Part shown: positions 50,667-59,248 of the stretch, piece after piece
How the letters are laid out: each line of letters starts with the position of its first letter
Numbering within the stretch: position 1 is the first letter of the stretch
Source: Hymenobacter ruricola
Lineage (GTDB): Bacteria; Bacteroidota; Bacteroidia; Cytophagales; Hymenobacteraceae
Length of the DNA: 64,000 nucleotides
Assembly (NCBI RefSeq): GCF_015694525.1
Contig: NZ_JADQDM010000002.1
Location: 620,001 to 684,000, forward strand
Reading direction: 5' to 3'
Position numbers and translations under genes: made by a program
Notes under the pieces: generated by a model
Databases searched by the model: none
What the model saw: only the letters and a program-made list of their open reading frames with translations
What the model was told of the DNA's origin: nothing

Positions 50667-51746
50667 CTAGTCGTTCAGTTCATCGTACACCAGCAATTGC
50701 TCCTTGGCAATCACCACGTCGCCGGGCTTCACGCCGGCGCTCACGTAGCTGTAGTCGCCCACGGTTTTGTTGATGGTCACGGGCCGGGTTTCCACGTGCG
50801 TACGGTCCTTGTACACCATCACGAAATTGCGGTCCTTGTCGAACACCACCGACTTGGCGGGCACGGCCAGCGCCTTGGCGGCTTCGGTGTTCTCGACGCG
50901 CACCTGGGCGTACATCTCGGGCTTGAGCAGGTAGCCGGGGTTCTGGAGGCGCACGCGCACCTTCATCACCTTGCTGTCGGGGTCCAATACGTTGAACACC
51001 TTGTCAATCCGGCCGCGGAAATGCTTGTCGGGGTAGCTCAGCGTGGTCACGTCGGCCGCATAGCCCACCTTCACCTTCGAAATGTCCGACTCGAAGACGT
51101 TGGCCATAATCCAGACGTCATCCAGGTTGCTCACCGTGAACAAGTTGCTGACGTTGTCGTTGTTGAACTGCTCGTGCTCGGTGGCGTTTTTCTCGGTGAT
51201 GAAACCCGAAATGGGCGCCCGCAGCTCGTACACACCGTCTTTGCCGATGCCGTACACGCTGAGCTGCTTCACGTTTTTGCCCACGGTGCCGCGGGCTTTG
51301 GTCACCTCCGCACGGGCCAGCACCACGTCGCGCTCCGAGTTCAGGCCGGCCTTGTACATGTCCTCGGCCACGGCCAGGTTCTTCCTGGCAATGTCGAGGT
51401 CGGAAGTGGCGGCCGTGGTCTGGTTCTGCACGTCGGCAATTTCGCTCGACTTGATGACGGCCAGCACTTGTCCCTTGGTCACCTTGTCGCCGAGCTGCAC
51501 GTTCAGCTTTTCCACCACGCCGCCCACCAACGGGTACACTTTCACGGTGTTGTCGCCGTCCGACTGGATTTCGCCGGTCAGCACCAGCTCGTCCTGCACC
51601 GGGCGTTCGCGCACGGTGTCCAGCACAATCTGGTGCATCATGGTGTCCGATAGCCGAAAAGGCGCTTTCGCTTCTTCTTGCGCTTCGGGTTTTGAACAGC
51701 TGGCTAGTGCAACAGCCGCCAGCAGGGCAAAATAGGTACGTTTCAT
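50667..51746 (-). CDS. RND efflux periplasmic adaptor (HlyD/CusB-like lipoprotein)
   Basis: 359 residues. The lipobox 'ALASCSKPEAQEE' gives a lipid anchor. 'PLVGGVVEKLNVQLGDKVTK' and 'GQVLAVIKSSEIADVQNQTT' form the biotinyl-lipoyl barrel half and the start of the helical hairpin; 'ELRAPISGFITEKNATEHEQ' is the second barrel half. It connects the pump and outer membrane channel. It is followed by the pump gene after a 141-bp repeat-filled gap, and preceded by the channel gene in the same operon. Confidence 0.9.
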   Translation of the reverse strand: MKRTYFALLAAVALASCSKPEAQEEAKAPFRLSDTMMHQIVLDTVRERPVQDELVLTGEIQSDGDNTVKVYPLVGGVVEKLNVQLGDKVTKGQVLAVIKSSEIADVQNQTTAATSDLDIARKNLAVAEDMYKAGLNSERDVVLARAEVTKARGTVGKNVKQLSVYGIGKDGVYELRAPISGFITEKNATEHEQFNNDNVSNLFTVSNLDDVWIMANVFESDISKVKVGYAADVTTLSYPDKHFRGRIDKVFNVLDPDSKVMKVRVRLQNPGYLLKPEMYAQVRVENTEAAKALAVPAKSVVFDKDRNFVMVYKDRTHVETRPVTINKTVGDYSYVSAGVKPGDVVIAKEQLLVYDELND

Positions 51747-51859
51747 TATTTTAAGCTGTTAGCTATTAGCGACTAGCCGTTAGCCTTTGATGAGTTATAG
51801 TAAATTGACGGAGGCAAGAGTTGCTGGCGAACAACTAGCAGCCAATGGCTCAGCCCTTT
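51747..51859. repeat. Word repeat (TTAGC-type) filling the adaptor/TolC gap
   Basis: The left part at 51752-51786 repeats the word GTTAGCTATTAGC in degenerate form, and the right part at 51826-51855 (GGCGAACAACTAGCAGCC...) carries the approximate inverse. The element occupies almost the whole intergenic gap of 113 bases between two co-oriented genes. Confidence 0.5.
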
Positions 51860-53155
51860 CTATTCGGCCCGGAACACGGGCTTGCCCACGGCAAAATTCA
51901 ATTGCTCGAACGCCCGCACGCGGTTGGCCCGCAGCGTGTTCAGTTGCACAAGGTTGTTCTTATAAGACTCAAAGAAATCCAGATACTCCACCACCGAGAG
52001 AATGCGCTTGGCGTAGCTCTGCTCGATGCCGGTCATCAGGCGGGCGAAGGGCTCCGTGTCGCGGTTGGTATTCTGAAACAGTTCGTCGTTGCGGGCCGCC
52101 AGCTGGTAGGCCTGCTGCACCTCGCTCTGCACAATGAGTTGCTGCTGGTCGACTTGTAGTTTGCTGCCGGCTATCTGCGCCTTGGCCGCCTGAATATTCC
52201 CCTGGTTGCGGTTGAAGATGGGCACGGCCACGCCCAGCGTGAAAGCGTGATAGTCATTGATATAAGAGCCCGCTTTGTCGTAGGTGTAGCCCACGGCCAG
52301 GTCGGGTGTGGCCAGCTTTTGCTGCAGGCGCAGGTTGAGGTTTTGCTGCTCCAGGGCGGCGCGCCGGGCGTTCAGGTCCGTGCGCAGCGCCTGGGCCGTG
52401 TCGGCCAACTGCTGCTCGGAGTAGCCGGTCAGGCTCAGGGCCCGGGTGCGGGCCAGGTCCACCACGGGCACGTACTGGGCGCCGGTGGCGTCGCGCAGCA
52501 GTACGTGCAGGTCGGTTTGCTCGGCGGCGATGTCGGTTTGCAGCGCCTGGCTTTCGCTTTGCAGCGAAAACAGGAAGGCCCGCAAGCGAATCACCTCTTT
52601 CAGCGCCACGTTGCCCTTTTCAAACTGGGTCTGGTACAGGCCCACCGTCCGGCTCAGCGAGCTGATTTCGGTGTTGTACACCTTCAGCGTTTGCTGCTTG
52701 AAGAACAAGTCGAAGTACGTGGTGCGCAACTGGTAGCGCAGCGTACGCAGCAGGTCCTGCAGGTTGTACTGCTCCACCACGGCGTTTTGCTGGGCCACCT
52801 TGCCCGCCGCCTTGCGCCGCCCGGCAATGGAAAACAGCTGCTGCACCTGCAGCACCACCTCGCCCGGGGTGCGCCCCTCGAAATGCTCGCGGTTGATGTT
52901 CTTGTTGATGGCGTTCTGCTCCAGCGTCACCGTCGGGTTGTCGATGAGGCGGGCCTGCAGGGCCTGGGCCTGGGCCACCGTCACGTTGTATTGCTGGGCC
53001 AGCACGGCCAGGTTGTTCTGAAAAAAGTGTTGCTCGGCCTCGGGCAAGGTGAGGCGTACCGTGTCGGCGGCCGGAACTGCCGCGGGGGCTTGGGCCGCGG
53101 CGGGGCCGGCCAGTGTCCAGGCGCCCAGCAGGGCCAAAAGGGTTACTCGAAACAT
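51860..53155 (-). CDS. TolC-family outer membrane efflux protein (CusC/CzcC-like)
   Basis: 431 residues. Signal peptide 'MFRVTLLALLGAWTLAG' with cleavage near 'AAAQA'. The TolC domain has helical repeats ('NVTVAQAQALQARLIDNPTV', 'AVPIFNRNQGNIQAAKAQIA') and ends 'EYLDFFESYKNNLVQ'. It makes the outer membrane and periplasmic tunnel for the RND pump. It is first of three genes in the operon, transcribed toward the adaptor and pump. A near-consensus CACCTTTG near 53178 is a possible promoter. Confidence 0.9.
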   Translation of the reverse strand: MFRVTLLALLGAWTLAGPAAAQAPAAVPAADTVRLTLPEAEQHFFQNNLAVLAQQYNVTVAQAQALQARLIDNPTVTLEQNAINKNINREHFEGRTPGEVVLQVQQLFSIAGRRKAAGKVAQQNAVVEQYNLQDLLRTLRYQLRTTYFDLFFKQQTLKVYNTEISSLSRTVGLYQTQFEKGNVALKEVIRLRAFLFSLQSESQALQTDIAAEQTDLHVLLRDATGAQYVPVVDLARTRALSLTGYSEQQLADTAQALRTDLNARRAALEQQNLNLRLQQKLATPDLAVGYTYDKAGSYINDYHAFTLGVAVPIFNRNQGNIQAAKAQIAGSKLQVDQQQLIVQSEVQQAYQLAARNDELFQNTNRDTEPFARLMTGIEQSYAKRILSVVEYLDFFESYKNNLVQLNTLRANRVRAFEQLNFAVGKPVFRAE

Positions 53156-53260
53156 ACTCGGCGTTGATTACCTGACAAAGGTGACCGGGCCAGCATGAGG
53201 ATAAAATGAAACATTCTAATAGGCCACGAACAGCATCGGCCGCTCGGTGAACCAGCCTTT

Positions 53261-54070
53261 TTACCAAGCGAAATTCCAAAGCTTGGCCACCTCAAGCGTG
53301 GCCAGCGGAAAACTCAGGTCCACGGCGGGCAACATCCCAATGGCCCACTTAGACAGGGAAACGTGACCGCCGGCTAGCCGAAGAATGCCGGCAAAGCCGC
53401 CCGCCATCCCAGCCAGAGCCGCCAGCCCCTGGCTAACGCGAAGGGGCCATTCCATTGCCGCGCCGCTACGCCGCGCTGGTTCGGGCACGCTGTTGCGCTG
53501 CGCCTTTCTCGGTTTTTGCTCCGGCACCAGCTTGGTCAGCAGCGCCAATTGGCCCGTGGGCAATGTTTTTTGTACCTGCCCATGCCAGCTCGCAAGTGCT
53601 GCGGCAAGCTCCTGCGCGCACAGGTGGTGGGCGGCCGCGTGCGCGGCCAGCATGGCAGGCAACACCGCCCCCACAAGCGGCAGCAGCGCCGCCGCCGTCG
53701 CCGCTTTCACGCCGGAAAACTCACCAACCGCCTCTTGGGCCACCGTTTTAGTGGCCCCAAGCAGCTCCACGAGCAGGGCCTCGGCCTGCCACATGGCCCC
53801 GCCCACGGCTGCCCCGCTCCCCAGAATGCCGAGTACGCCTGTGACTGTGCTGGCTCCCGCCGGCGCGAGGCGCAACGCCTGCTGGCTCAGCCCCAACAGC
53901 TCTTGCGCAGAGCCTGTGGCTGCTTTGGCAACAAGGCCGCCCAAAAGCACGGGTATAGCCGCATCCAATGCCTTTTGGGTTCGCTGCTCGCTTTCGCCCA
54001 GGCGCGCGGCCAAGTGCCCCACCAGCTCCGGCGAAAAAGTAGTTTTTAGGGTATCAGGTAACGTATTCAT
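53261..54070 (-). CDS. DUF937-like protein
   Basis: 269 residues. The N-terminal half resembles DUF937/YidB: 'HLAARLGESEQRTQKALDAA' and 'IPVLLGGLVAKAATGSAQEL' are the signature helical repeat. The C-terminal half has two hydrophobic segments ('ALLPLVGAVLPAMLAAHAAA', 'LAALAGMAGGFAGILRLAGG') and may anchor it in the membrane. The function of this family is not known. Base composition is like the neighbours. A CACCTTTG near 54120 on the minus strand is a weak promoter. Confidence 0.75.
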   Translation of the reverse strand: MNTLPDTLKTTFSPELVGHLAARLGESEQRTQKALDAAIPVLLGGLVAKAATGSAQELLGLSQQALRLAPAGASTVTGVLGILGSGAAVGGAMWQAEALLVELLGATKTVAQEAVGEFSGVKAATAAALLPLVGAVLPAMLAAHAAAHHLCAQELAAALASWHGQVQKTLPTGQLALLTKLVPEQKPRKAQRNSVPEPARRSGAAMEWPLRVSQGLAALAGMAGGFAGILRLAGGHVSLSKWAIGMLPAVDLSFPLATLEVAKLWNFAW

Positions 54071-54367
54071 ATCGGTAGAAAAGGAGTCGGAAAGCTTTCG
54101 GATTCGGAGATAAGCAAAGGTGGCCCCGGCAAAGTCTTTACGGATGAGTTTGCCGATAAAACCCGTTTTTCACACGGTTAACCGCGTGTAATTTCCGTCG
54201 AACGATTTTCAGTCATTCCCAAATGCAATCGTTCCTCTTTTCTCTTAACGATAAAAAAGACCCAATGGCTGACAAGAGCTTGAATAGATTAATAAATAGA
54301 TGTTTACAAACGTAATCCAAGTATTCCTTTGGTGCAAGGTGGCTTTTGTAACCAGTTGTATTCCCTT
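54071..54367. other. AT-rich intergenic region
   Basis: About 300 bases between two minus-strand genes. Composition is more AT-rich after 54180 than the surroundings; no gene, terminator or repeat was recognised. Confidence 0.4.
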
Positions 54368-54706
54368 TTAATCGTCTTCGTAATCCAGCCCCAGGCAGTG
54401 GTTCAGGGCCTGCAGCAATTCGCTGGCGGCGTGCTGCTGGCCGGCTTTTTTAGCCACCGCCAAGCCGGTGCGGTAAACTTTTTCGGCCTCGTCCTTCTTA
54501 CCAAATTGCTCCAGCAGCTTGCCAGCGTGGTAGTACGTGCCCACGTAATCAGGGTGTTCGGTCAGCAGCTTTTGATAAAACTCCCACGCGCGCTCCGGCT
54601 CCTGGGCCCGGTATTCGGTGGCGAGGGCGTAGACGGTGAAGGCGTCGGTCGGGTCGTCTTCGTAGAATGCCAGCAACTGCTGCAAACGGGTGGGCGGAGT
54701 GTTCAT
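54368..54706 (-). CDS. TPR-repeat protein
   Basis: 112 residues with three tetratricopeptide-like helix pairs: 'TDAFTVYALATEYRAQEPER', 'WEFYQKLLTEHPDYVGTYYH' and 'LLEQFGKKDEAEKVYRTGLA'. No signal peptide. TPR proteins bind partner proteins; the partner is unknown. It diverges from etfB, and a TACCTTTG lies in the shared upstream region on the opposite strand. Confidence 0.82.
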   Translation of the reverse strand: MNTPPTRLQQLLAFYEDDPTDAFTVYALATEYRAQEPERAWEFYQKLLTEHPDYVGTYYHAGKLLEQFGKKDEAEKVYRTGLAVAKKAGQQHAASELLQALNHCLGLDYEDD

Positions 54707-54724
54707 CAGGGCGCGAGTTTTGTT

Positions 54725-54732
54725 TACCTTTG
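54725..54732 (+). promoter_or_regulatory. Minus-7 element TACCTTTG upstream of etfB
   Basis: A perfect TAnnTTTG 130 bases before the etfB ATG; the long leader is unlike the other genes here, so it may drive a leader RNA or be chance. Confidence 0.35.
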
Positions 54733-54862
54733 GGGCAAAATTGCGGCTTTTCTACCGCACTTTGCCTGTTAATAGTTTGGCTACCGGAAACGGTAAGAGC
54801 CAATAGGTTGTTATGCATGCAGCCTTTTTTCTCGCTTTTTCGCTCACTCAAGCCCCGTTTAG

Positions 54863-55603
54863 ATGAAGTTTCTGGTTTGCATTTCCAACGTGCCCGACAC
54901 GACCACCAAAATCACCTTTACTCCTGATAATAAGGAGTTCAACAAGGCCGGGGTGCAGTTCGTGATTAATCCTTGGGACGAATACGCCCTCACCCGCGCC
55001 ATCGAGCTAAAGGAAGCCGCCGGCAACGGCACCGTAACGGTGCTGAACGTGGGCGAGGCCGACACCGAGCCCAACATCCGCAAGGCCCTGGCCATCGGCG
55101 CCGACGACGCCATCCGCGTCAACGCCGCGCCAACGGATGCCTACTTCGTGGCCGAGCAGATTGCCGCCATTGCCAAGGAAGGTGCCTACGACGTGATTCT
55201 AATGGGCAAGGAAAGCATTGATTACAATGGCTTTCAGGTGCACGGCATGGTGGGCGAAATGCTGGGCATTCCCACGGTGGCTCCGGCCATGAAGCTCGAC
55301 CTGAGCGGCAGCACCGCCACACTGGAGCGCGAAATCGAAGGCGGCAAGGAGATTGTGACCGTGAACACGCCCTTCGTGGCCTCCTGCCAGCAGCCCATGT
55401 GCGAGCCCCGCATCCCGAACATGCGCGGCATCATGACGGCCCGCACCAAGCCCCTGAAAGTGGTGCCGCCCGTGGGCGAGCCCGCCCGCACGCAGGTAGC
55501 CGAGTATGCCCTGCCGCCCAAAAAGCAAGGCGTGAAGCTCATCGACGCCGAAAACGCCGGCGAGCTCATCAAGCTGCTCCGCAACGAAGCCAAAGTAATC
55601 TAG
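54863..55603 (+). CDS. etfB: Electron transfer flavoprotein, beta subunit
   Basis: 246 residues. 'MKFLVCISNVPDTTTKITFT' and 'VINPWDEYALTRAIELKEAA' begin the ETF-beta Rossmann-like domain, and 'YDVILMGKESIDYNGFQVHG' with 'PCEPRIPNMRG'-like ending 'QQPMCEPRIPNMRGIMTA' are typical. With EtfA it takes electrons from acyl-CoA dehydrogenases to the quinone pool through ETF-QO; the beta subunit holds AMP. The gap to etfA is filled by a repeated-word element. The ATG is the first in frame. Confidence 0.95.
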   Translation: MKFLVCISNVPDTTTKITFTPDNKEFNKAGVQFVINPWDEYALTRAIELKEAAGNGTVTVLNVGEADTEPNIRKALAIGADDAIRVNAAPTDAYFVAEQIAAIAKEGAYDVILMGKESIDYNGFQVHGMVGEMLGIPTVAPAMKLDLSGSTATLEREIEGGKEIVTVNTPFVASCQQPMCEPRIPNMRGIMTARTKPLKVVPPVGEPARTQVAEYALPPKKQGVKLIDAENAGELIKLLRNEAKVI

Positions 55604-55605
55604 TT

Positions 55606-55712
55606 TAGAACTAAGATTTGAGAACTCAGAACTTAGACCGGAGAGAAAGTCTCCAAGGGTAAGTTCTAAGCTCAAAAAATCTAAGCTCTACGTTCTAATC
55701 TCTAAGCTCTAA
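55606..55712. repeat. Word repeat (TCTAAGCT-type) filling the etfB/etfA gap
   Basis: The left part repeats TTAGAACTAAGA/ AGAACTTAGA-like words and the right part carries TAAGTTCTAAGCTC, TCTAAGCTCTA, TCTAATCTCTAAGCTC, the inverted words, some with T-for-C changes. The element starts 3 bases after the etfB TAG and ends next to the etfA ATG. Confidence 0.6.
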
Positions 55713-55716
55713 AAAA

Positions 55717-56694
55717 ATGTCTGTATTAGTTGTAGTTGAATGCGCCGATGGCGAAGTAAAGAAGTCATCGCTGGAAGTGGCCTCGTACGGCGCCCAGGTG
55801 GCGGCGCAGCTGGGCACCACCGCCACGGTCATTGCCGTGGGCGAAGCCAACGAGGCCAACCTGGCCAAGCTGGGCGAGCAAGGCATCACGAAAGTGCTGT
55901 ATGACGCCGAACCCCGCCTCAAGGATTTCGTGAACAATGCTTACACCAAGCTCATCGCCACAGCGGCCGAGCAGGAACAGGCCAAAGTCATCGTACTGGC
56001 CAACAGCAACATTGGCGCGGCCGTGGGCTCACGCCTGTCGGTGCGCCTGAAGGCCAGCCTGGCTACCAACGTGGTGGAGCTGCCCAAAACGGACGGCGGC
56101 CAGTTCACCGTGAAGCGCGGCGCTTTCTCGGGCAAGGCGTTTTCGGACGTGGTGCTGAGTGGCGACCGCAAAATCATTGCCGTGAAGAAGAACTCGACCG
56201 AAGCCCAGCACGACGCCGGCAAAACCGCCGAAGTGGTGAGCTTCTCGGCCCAGCTTTCGGACGCCGATTTTGCGGATGCGCCCAAGCAGGTCATCATGCA
56301 GGACCAGGCCGGCGGTGTGCTGCTGCCCGAGGCTGAGCGCGTGGTATCGGGTGGCCGCGGCATGAAGGGCCCCGAGAACTGGAATCTGATTGAGGACCTG
56401 GCCAAAGCCCTGGGCGCGGCCACGGCCTGCTCCAAGCCGGTGTCGGACGTGGACTGGCGCCCCCACCACGAGCACGTGGGCCAAACCGGCATCACGGTGT
56501 CGCCGAACCTGTACATTGCCTGCGGCATTTCGGGTGCCATTCAGCACCTGGCCGGCGTGAACAGCAGCAAGGTCATTGTGGTCATCAACAAAGACCCCGA
56601 GGCCCCGTTCTTCAAAGCCGCCGATTATGGCATCGTGGGCGACGTGTTCGACGTGTTGCCCAAGCTGACCGCGGCCGTGAAGGCGCTGAATTAA
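55717..56694 (+). CDS. etfA: Electron transfer flavoprotein, alpha subunit
   Basis: 325 residues. The C-terminal FAD domain is clear: 'AERVVSGGRGMKGPENWNLI', 'VGQTGITVSPNLYIACGISG' and 'AIQHLAGVNSSKVIVVINKD' are the FAD-binding ETF-alpha signature, ending 'ADYGIVGDVFDVLPKLTAA'. Forms the heterodimer with EtfB. The 113-bp gap to etfB is unusually long for this pair and is occupied by a repeat element. Confidence 0.95.
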   Translation: MSVLVVVECADGEVKKSSLEVASYGAQVAAQLGTTATVIAVGEANEANLAKLGEQGITKVLYDAEPRLKDFVNNAYTKLIATAAEQEQAKVIVLANSNIGAAVGSRLSVRLKASLATNVVELPKTDGGQFTVKRGAFSGKAFSDVVLSGDRKIIAVKKNSTEAQHDAGKTAEVVSFSAQLSDADFADAPKQVIMQDQAGGVLLPEAERVVSGGRGMKGPENWNLIEDLAKALGAATACSKPVSDVDWRPHHEHVGQTGITVSPNLYIACGISGAIQHLAGVNSSKVIVVINKDPEAPFFKAADYGIVGDVFDVLPKLTAAVKALN

Positions 56695-56913
56695 GTTGTT
56701 TTTAATGAATTTGGGGGCTTGAGCGGCTGGTTTTCGTGCGAAAACCGGGGCTTGGGCCCTCAATCTTTTTTTGGCATTCCCGTATTACGAGGCAGGATTT
56801 GGGCGGCAGATGGCCGGACTTTTCTTTATTTGCACGTACATCCCTCCTACCGGCCGCGGCCGGGCTGCCTGCCCTTCCTTTCCAAGCCACCCAAGCCACT
56901 CAGTACCATTCCC

Positions 56914-57546
56914 TTGAAAAAAATCCAGCTTGAAATCCTGGGCCTGTCGTCCAGCCAGTCGCAGTCTGGCTCCTTTGCGCTGATTTTGGGCGAAAAGGGC
57001 GGCAATCGCCGCTTGCCCATCATCATCGGCATGTTTGAAGCGCAGAGCATTGCCATTCAAATCGAGAAAATCAGCCCCAACCGCCCGCTGACGCACGACT
57101 TATTCAAGTCTTTTGCCGAGCACGTACACGTGGTGATTCTGGAAGTGGTGATTTCTGATTTGAAGGAAGGCGTGTTCTATTCGCGCATCGTGTGCTCCGA
57201 CGGCGCCACCACCTTCGACATCGACGCCCGCCCCTCCGACGCCATTGCCATCGGCCTGCGCTTCGGCGTGCCGATTTACACCGTAGAAAGCGTGCTCAGC
57301 GAAGCCGGCATCATTCTCTCGGACCTGGACGAAGCCGAAAGCGAGGCCGAAGACGACGAGGATGAAGACGACGAGGACGACGACTCGGACGCTCCCCGGC
57401 CCAGCCGGGCGCAGCCCGAGCCGCGCGAGCCCAGCGGCCAGGTTTCGTTGGACGAGCTCACCAAGATGCTGGCCCAAGCCCTCGAAAAAGAAGATTACGA
57501 GAAAGCCGCCAAGATTCGCGACGAGCTCAACAAGCGCAACGGTTGA
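56914..57546 (+). CDS. Bifunctional nuclease-family protein (DUF151) with C-terminal UVR motif
   Basis: 210 residues from the TTG at 56914 ('KKIQLEILGLSSSQSQSGSF'). The DUF151 domain (residues 1-130) contains 'LILGEKGGNRRLPIIIGMFE' and 'DARPSDAIAIGLRFGVPIYT'. An acidic linker rich in Asp and Glu follows at about 132-160, then a UVR motif ('SLDELTKMLAQALEKEDYEK', 'AAKIRDELNKR') as in UvrB/UvrC. The family's nuclease activity is known from plants; the UVR tail suggests contact with repair or Clp-like partners and is common in Bacteroidota. Confidence 0.87.
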   Translation: MKKIQLEILGLSSSQSQSGSFALILGEKGGNRRLPIIIGMFEAQSIAIQIEKISPNRPLTHDLFKSFAEHVHVVILEVVISDLKEGVFYSRIVCSDGATTFDIDARPSDAIAIGLRFGVPIYTVESVLSEAGIILSDLDEAESEAEDDEDEDDEDDDSDAPRPSRAQPEPREPSGQVSLDELTKMLAQALEKEDYEKAAKIRDELNKRNG

Positions 57547-57590
57547 CCGCAGATTTAACAGATTTCAACGGATTGAACGGATTACCTGCG
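57546..57590. repeat. Short repeat word CCGCAGATTTAACAGATTTC...
   Basis: The gap holds a word of the CGCAGATTTAACAGATTT type with internal direct repetition (AACAGATTTCAACGGATT, GAACGGATT). Similar words are frequent in intergenic DNA of related Cytophagales, from general knowledge. Confidence 0.4.
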
Positions 57591-57664
57591 GAGCCTTCTT
57601 TCCCTTAGCTCCAATGCAAAGCGCTGCCTCCATCCGGGGCAGCGTTTTTGCTTTCTTTGCAGCC

Positions 57665-58201
57665 ATGAATCAACCTGAGGAAACCCTGAAATACCCCATC
57701 GGCCGGCCCCAGCTGCCGACCGGGCCTCTCACCGCAGCTGAGCGCACGGCGCTCATTCAACAGATTGCGGACTTGCCTGCCCAGCTCACGGCCGCGGCCA
57801 GGGCCGTGGGCGGCGTGGGCCTGGAGCGCCCCTACCGCCCCGGCGGCTGGAACGGCCGCCAAGTCATTCACCATGTGGCCGACTCCCACATGAATGCCTA
57901 CGTGCGCTTCCGGCTGGCCCTGACGGAGGACAACCCGACCATCAAGCCCTACGAGGAAAGCGCGTGGGCCGAGTTGCCTGATGTGGCCGCCACACCCATA
58001 ACCGTGTCGCTGACGCTGCTGGAAGCGCTGCATTCGCGGTTTGTGACGCTACTGCACCACCTTACGGACGAGCAGTGGCAGCACACGTTCTACCACCCGG
58101 GCAACCAGCGCACTTCGACGCTGGACCAGACGCTGGCGCTGTACGCCTGGCACGGGCGGCACCATTTGGGGCATTTGCAGCTGTTGCTGCCCAATGTGTG
58201 A
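57665..58201 (+). CDS. YfiT-like DinB-family protein, putative bacillithiol transferase
   Basis: 178 residues starting 'MNQPEETLKYPIGRPQLP', the typical YfiT opening. The three metal-binding His are in 'GWNGRQVIHHVADSHMNAYV' and 'YAWHGRHHLGHLQLLL'. In Bacillus YfiT-like proteins act as bacillithiol-S-transferases or metal-dependent hydrolases; whether this strain makes bacillithiol cannot be judged from the window. It is convergent with the MlaF-like gene across an inverted repeat. Confidence 0.85.
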   Translation: MNQPEETLKYPIGRPQLPTGPLTAAERTALIQQIADLPAQLTAAARAVGGVGLERPYRPGGWNGRQVIHHVADSHMNAYVRFRLALTEDNPTIKPYEESAWAELPDVAATPITVSLTLLEALHSRFVTLLHHLTDEQWQHTFYHPGNQRTSTLDQTLALYAWHGRHHLGHLQLLLPNV

Positions 58202-58221
58202 GGAAAGGGCACTTTGGGATG

Positions 58222-58317
58222 TAAAAACGTCATGCTGAACGCAGTGAAGCATCTCTACCGCAGTAGTAATTGCTATTGCGGTAGAGATGCTTCACTGCGT
58301 TCAGCATGACGTTTTTA
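58222..58317. repeat. Perfect 41-bp inverted repeat, copy 2 of the GTCATGC family; candidate terminator
   Basis: Arms at 58222-58262 and 58277-58317 are perfect 41-base inverted copies with a 14-base loop. The ends TAAAAACGTCATGCTGAACG and its inverse end with T/A runs. Between convergent genes it could act as a bidirectional terminator. Its core words match copies 1 and 3. Confidence 0.85.
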
Positions 58318-58333
58318 TTTTTTACTCTTTCAG

Positions 58334-59149
58334 TCAAATGCCGCCGCCGGCTTCACTTTCCTCGGCGAAGGCGGAAATGCCACCTTCGGTCTCTTCGTCG
58401 ATGCGCTTGGCGGCGCGGACGAGGCTGCTGCTGAAAATGAACTCCTTGAGCTCGGGCACGGTGGCGTTGAGGATTTCGTCTTTGGTGCCGTCCCAAAGCT
58501 TTTTGCCCTGGTGCAGGAAGATGATGTGCTCGCCGATTTCAATCACCGAGTTCATGTCGTGGGTCACGATGACGGTGGTGATGTTGTATTCGTGCGTGAT
58601 TTCGTGAATCAGCTCATCAATCTTGATGCTGGTGGCGGGGTCGAGGCCGGAGTTGGGCTCGTCGCAAAACAGATAGGTACACTGCGGGGCAATGGCGCGG
58701 GCAATGCCGACGCGCTTTTTCATGCCGCCCGAAATTTCGGCGGGCATCTTGTTGCCGGCGTTTTCGAGGCCCACGCGCTTGAGGCAGAACTCGACCCGCT
58801 CGCGGCGCTCCTCGGGGCTCATTTCCGGCGTCAGCATCTGAAGCGGAAACTCCACGTTCTGGGCCACGGTCATGGAGTCGAACAGGGCCGAGCCCTGAAA
58901 CAGCATCCCGATTTTGCGGCGAATTTCCTGCCGGATGTCAATCTTGCTGTTGGTGTACACCGTGCCGTCGAAGGTAATGGAGCCGATGTCGGGCTTCATC
59001 AACCCGACGATGCACTGCAGCAGCACACTTTTGCCGGTGCCCGAGCCGCCGAGCAGCAGGTTGCACTTGCCGGATTCGAACACGCACGAAATGCCTTTGA
59101 GCACCGGCGTGCCGTTGAACGACTTTTCGATGTTGGATACTTCAATCAT
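58334..59149 (-). CDS. ABC transporter ATPase, MlaF-like
   Basis: 271 residues from the ATG at 59149 ('MIEVSNIEKSFNGTPVLKGI'). Walker A 'GGSGTGKSVLLQCIVG' (about 34-49), signature 'EISGGMKKRVGIARAI' and Walker B 'YLFCDEPNSGLDPATS' are intact; 'PEISGGM' with K-K-R is the MlaF form. With the MlaE-like permease it would move phospholipid between membranes. No MlaD or MlaC-like protein is adjacent. The upstream gap holds a repeat. Confidence 0.9.
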   Translation of the reverse strand: MIEVSNIEKSFNGTPVLKGISCVFESGKCNLLLGGSGTGKSVLLQCIVGLMKPDIGSITFDGTVYTNSKIDIRQEIRRKIGMLFQGSALFDSMTVAQNVEFPLQMLTPEMSPEERRERVEFCLKRVGLENAGNKMPAEISGGMKKRVGIARAIAPQCTYLFCDEPNSGLDPATSIKIDELIHEITHEYNITTVIVTHDMNSVIEIGEHIIFLHQGKKLWDGTKDEILNATVPELKEFIFSSSLVRAAKRIDEETEGGISAFAEESEAGGGI

Positions 59150-59155
59150 TTTCGT

Positions 59156-59245
59156 AAGCTGATAGCTAGTAGCTGATAGCTGGTAGCTTTTTTGAATCAA
59201 CGTTTTGAAATGCTAACAACTGACAGCTGTTAGCTTAAAGCTTAA
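59156..59245. repeat. Word repeat (TAGCTGATAGC-type) filling the mlaE/mlaF gap
   Basis: From 59156: AGCTGATAGCTAGTAGCTGA... repeated words, then inverted or changed words (GCTAACAACTGACAGCTG, TTAAAGCTTAAAGCTTAAAGC) to 59245. It occupies the whole 99-bp gap between two co-oriented genes, starting just upstream of the ATP-binding gene's ATG. Confidence 0.6.
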
Positions 59246-59248
59246 AGC

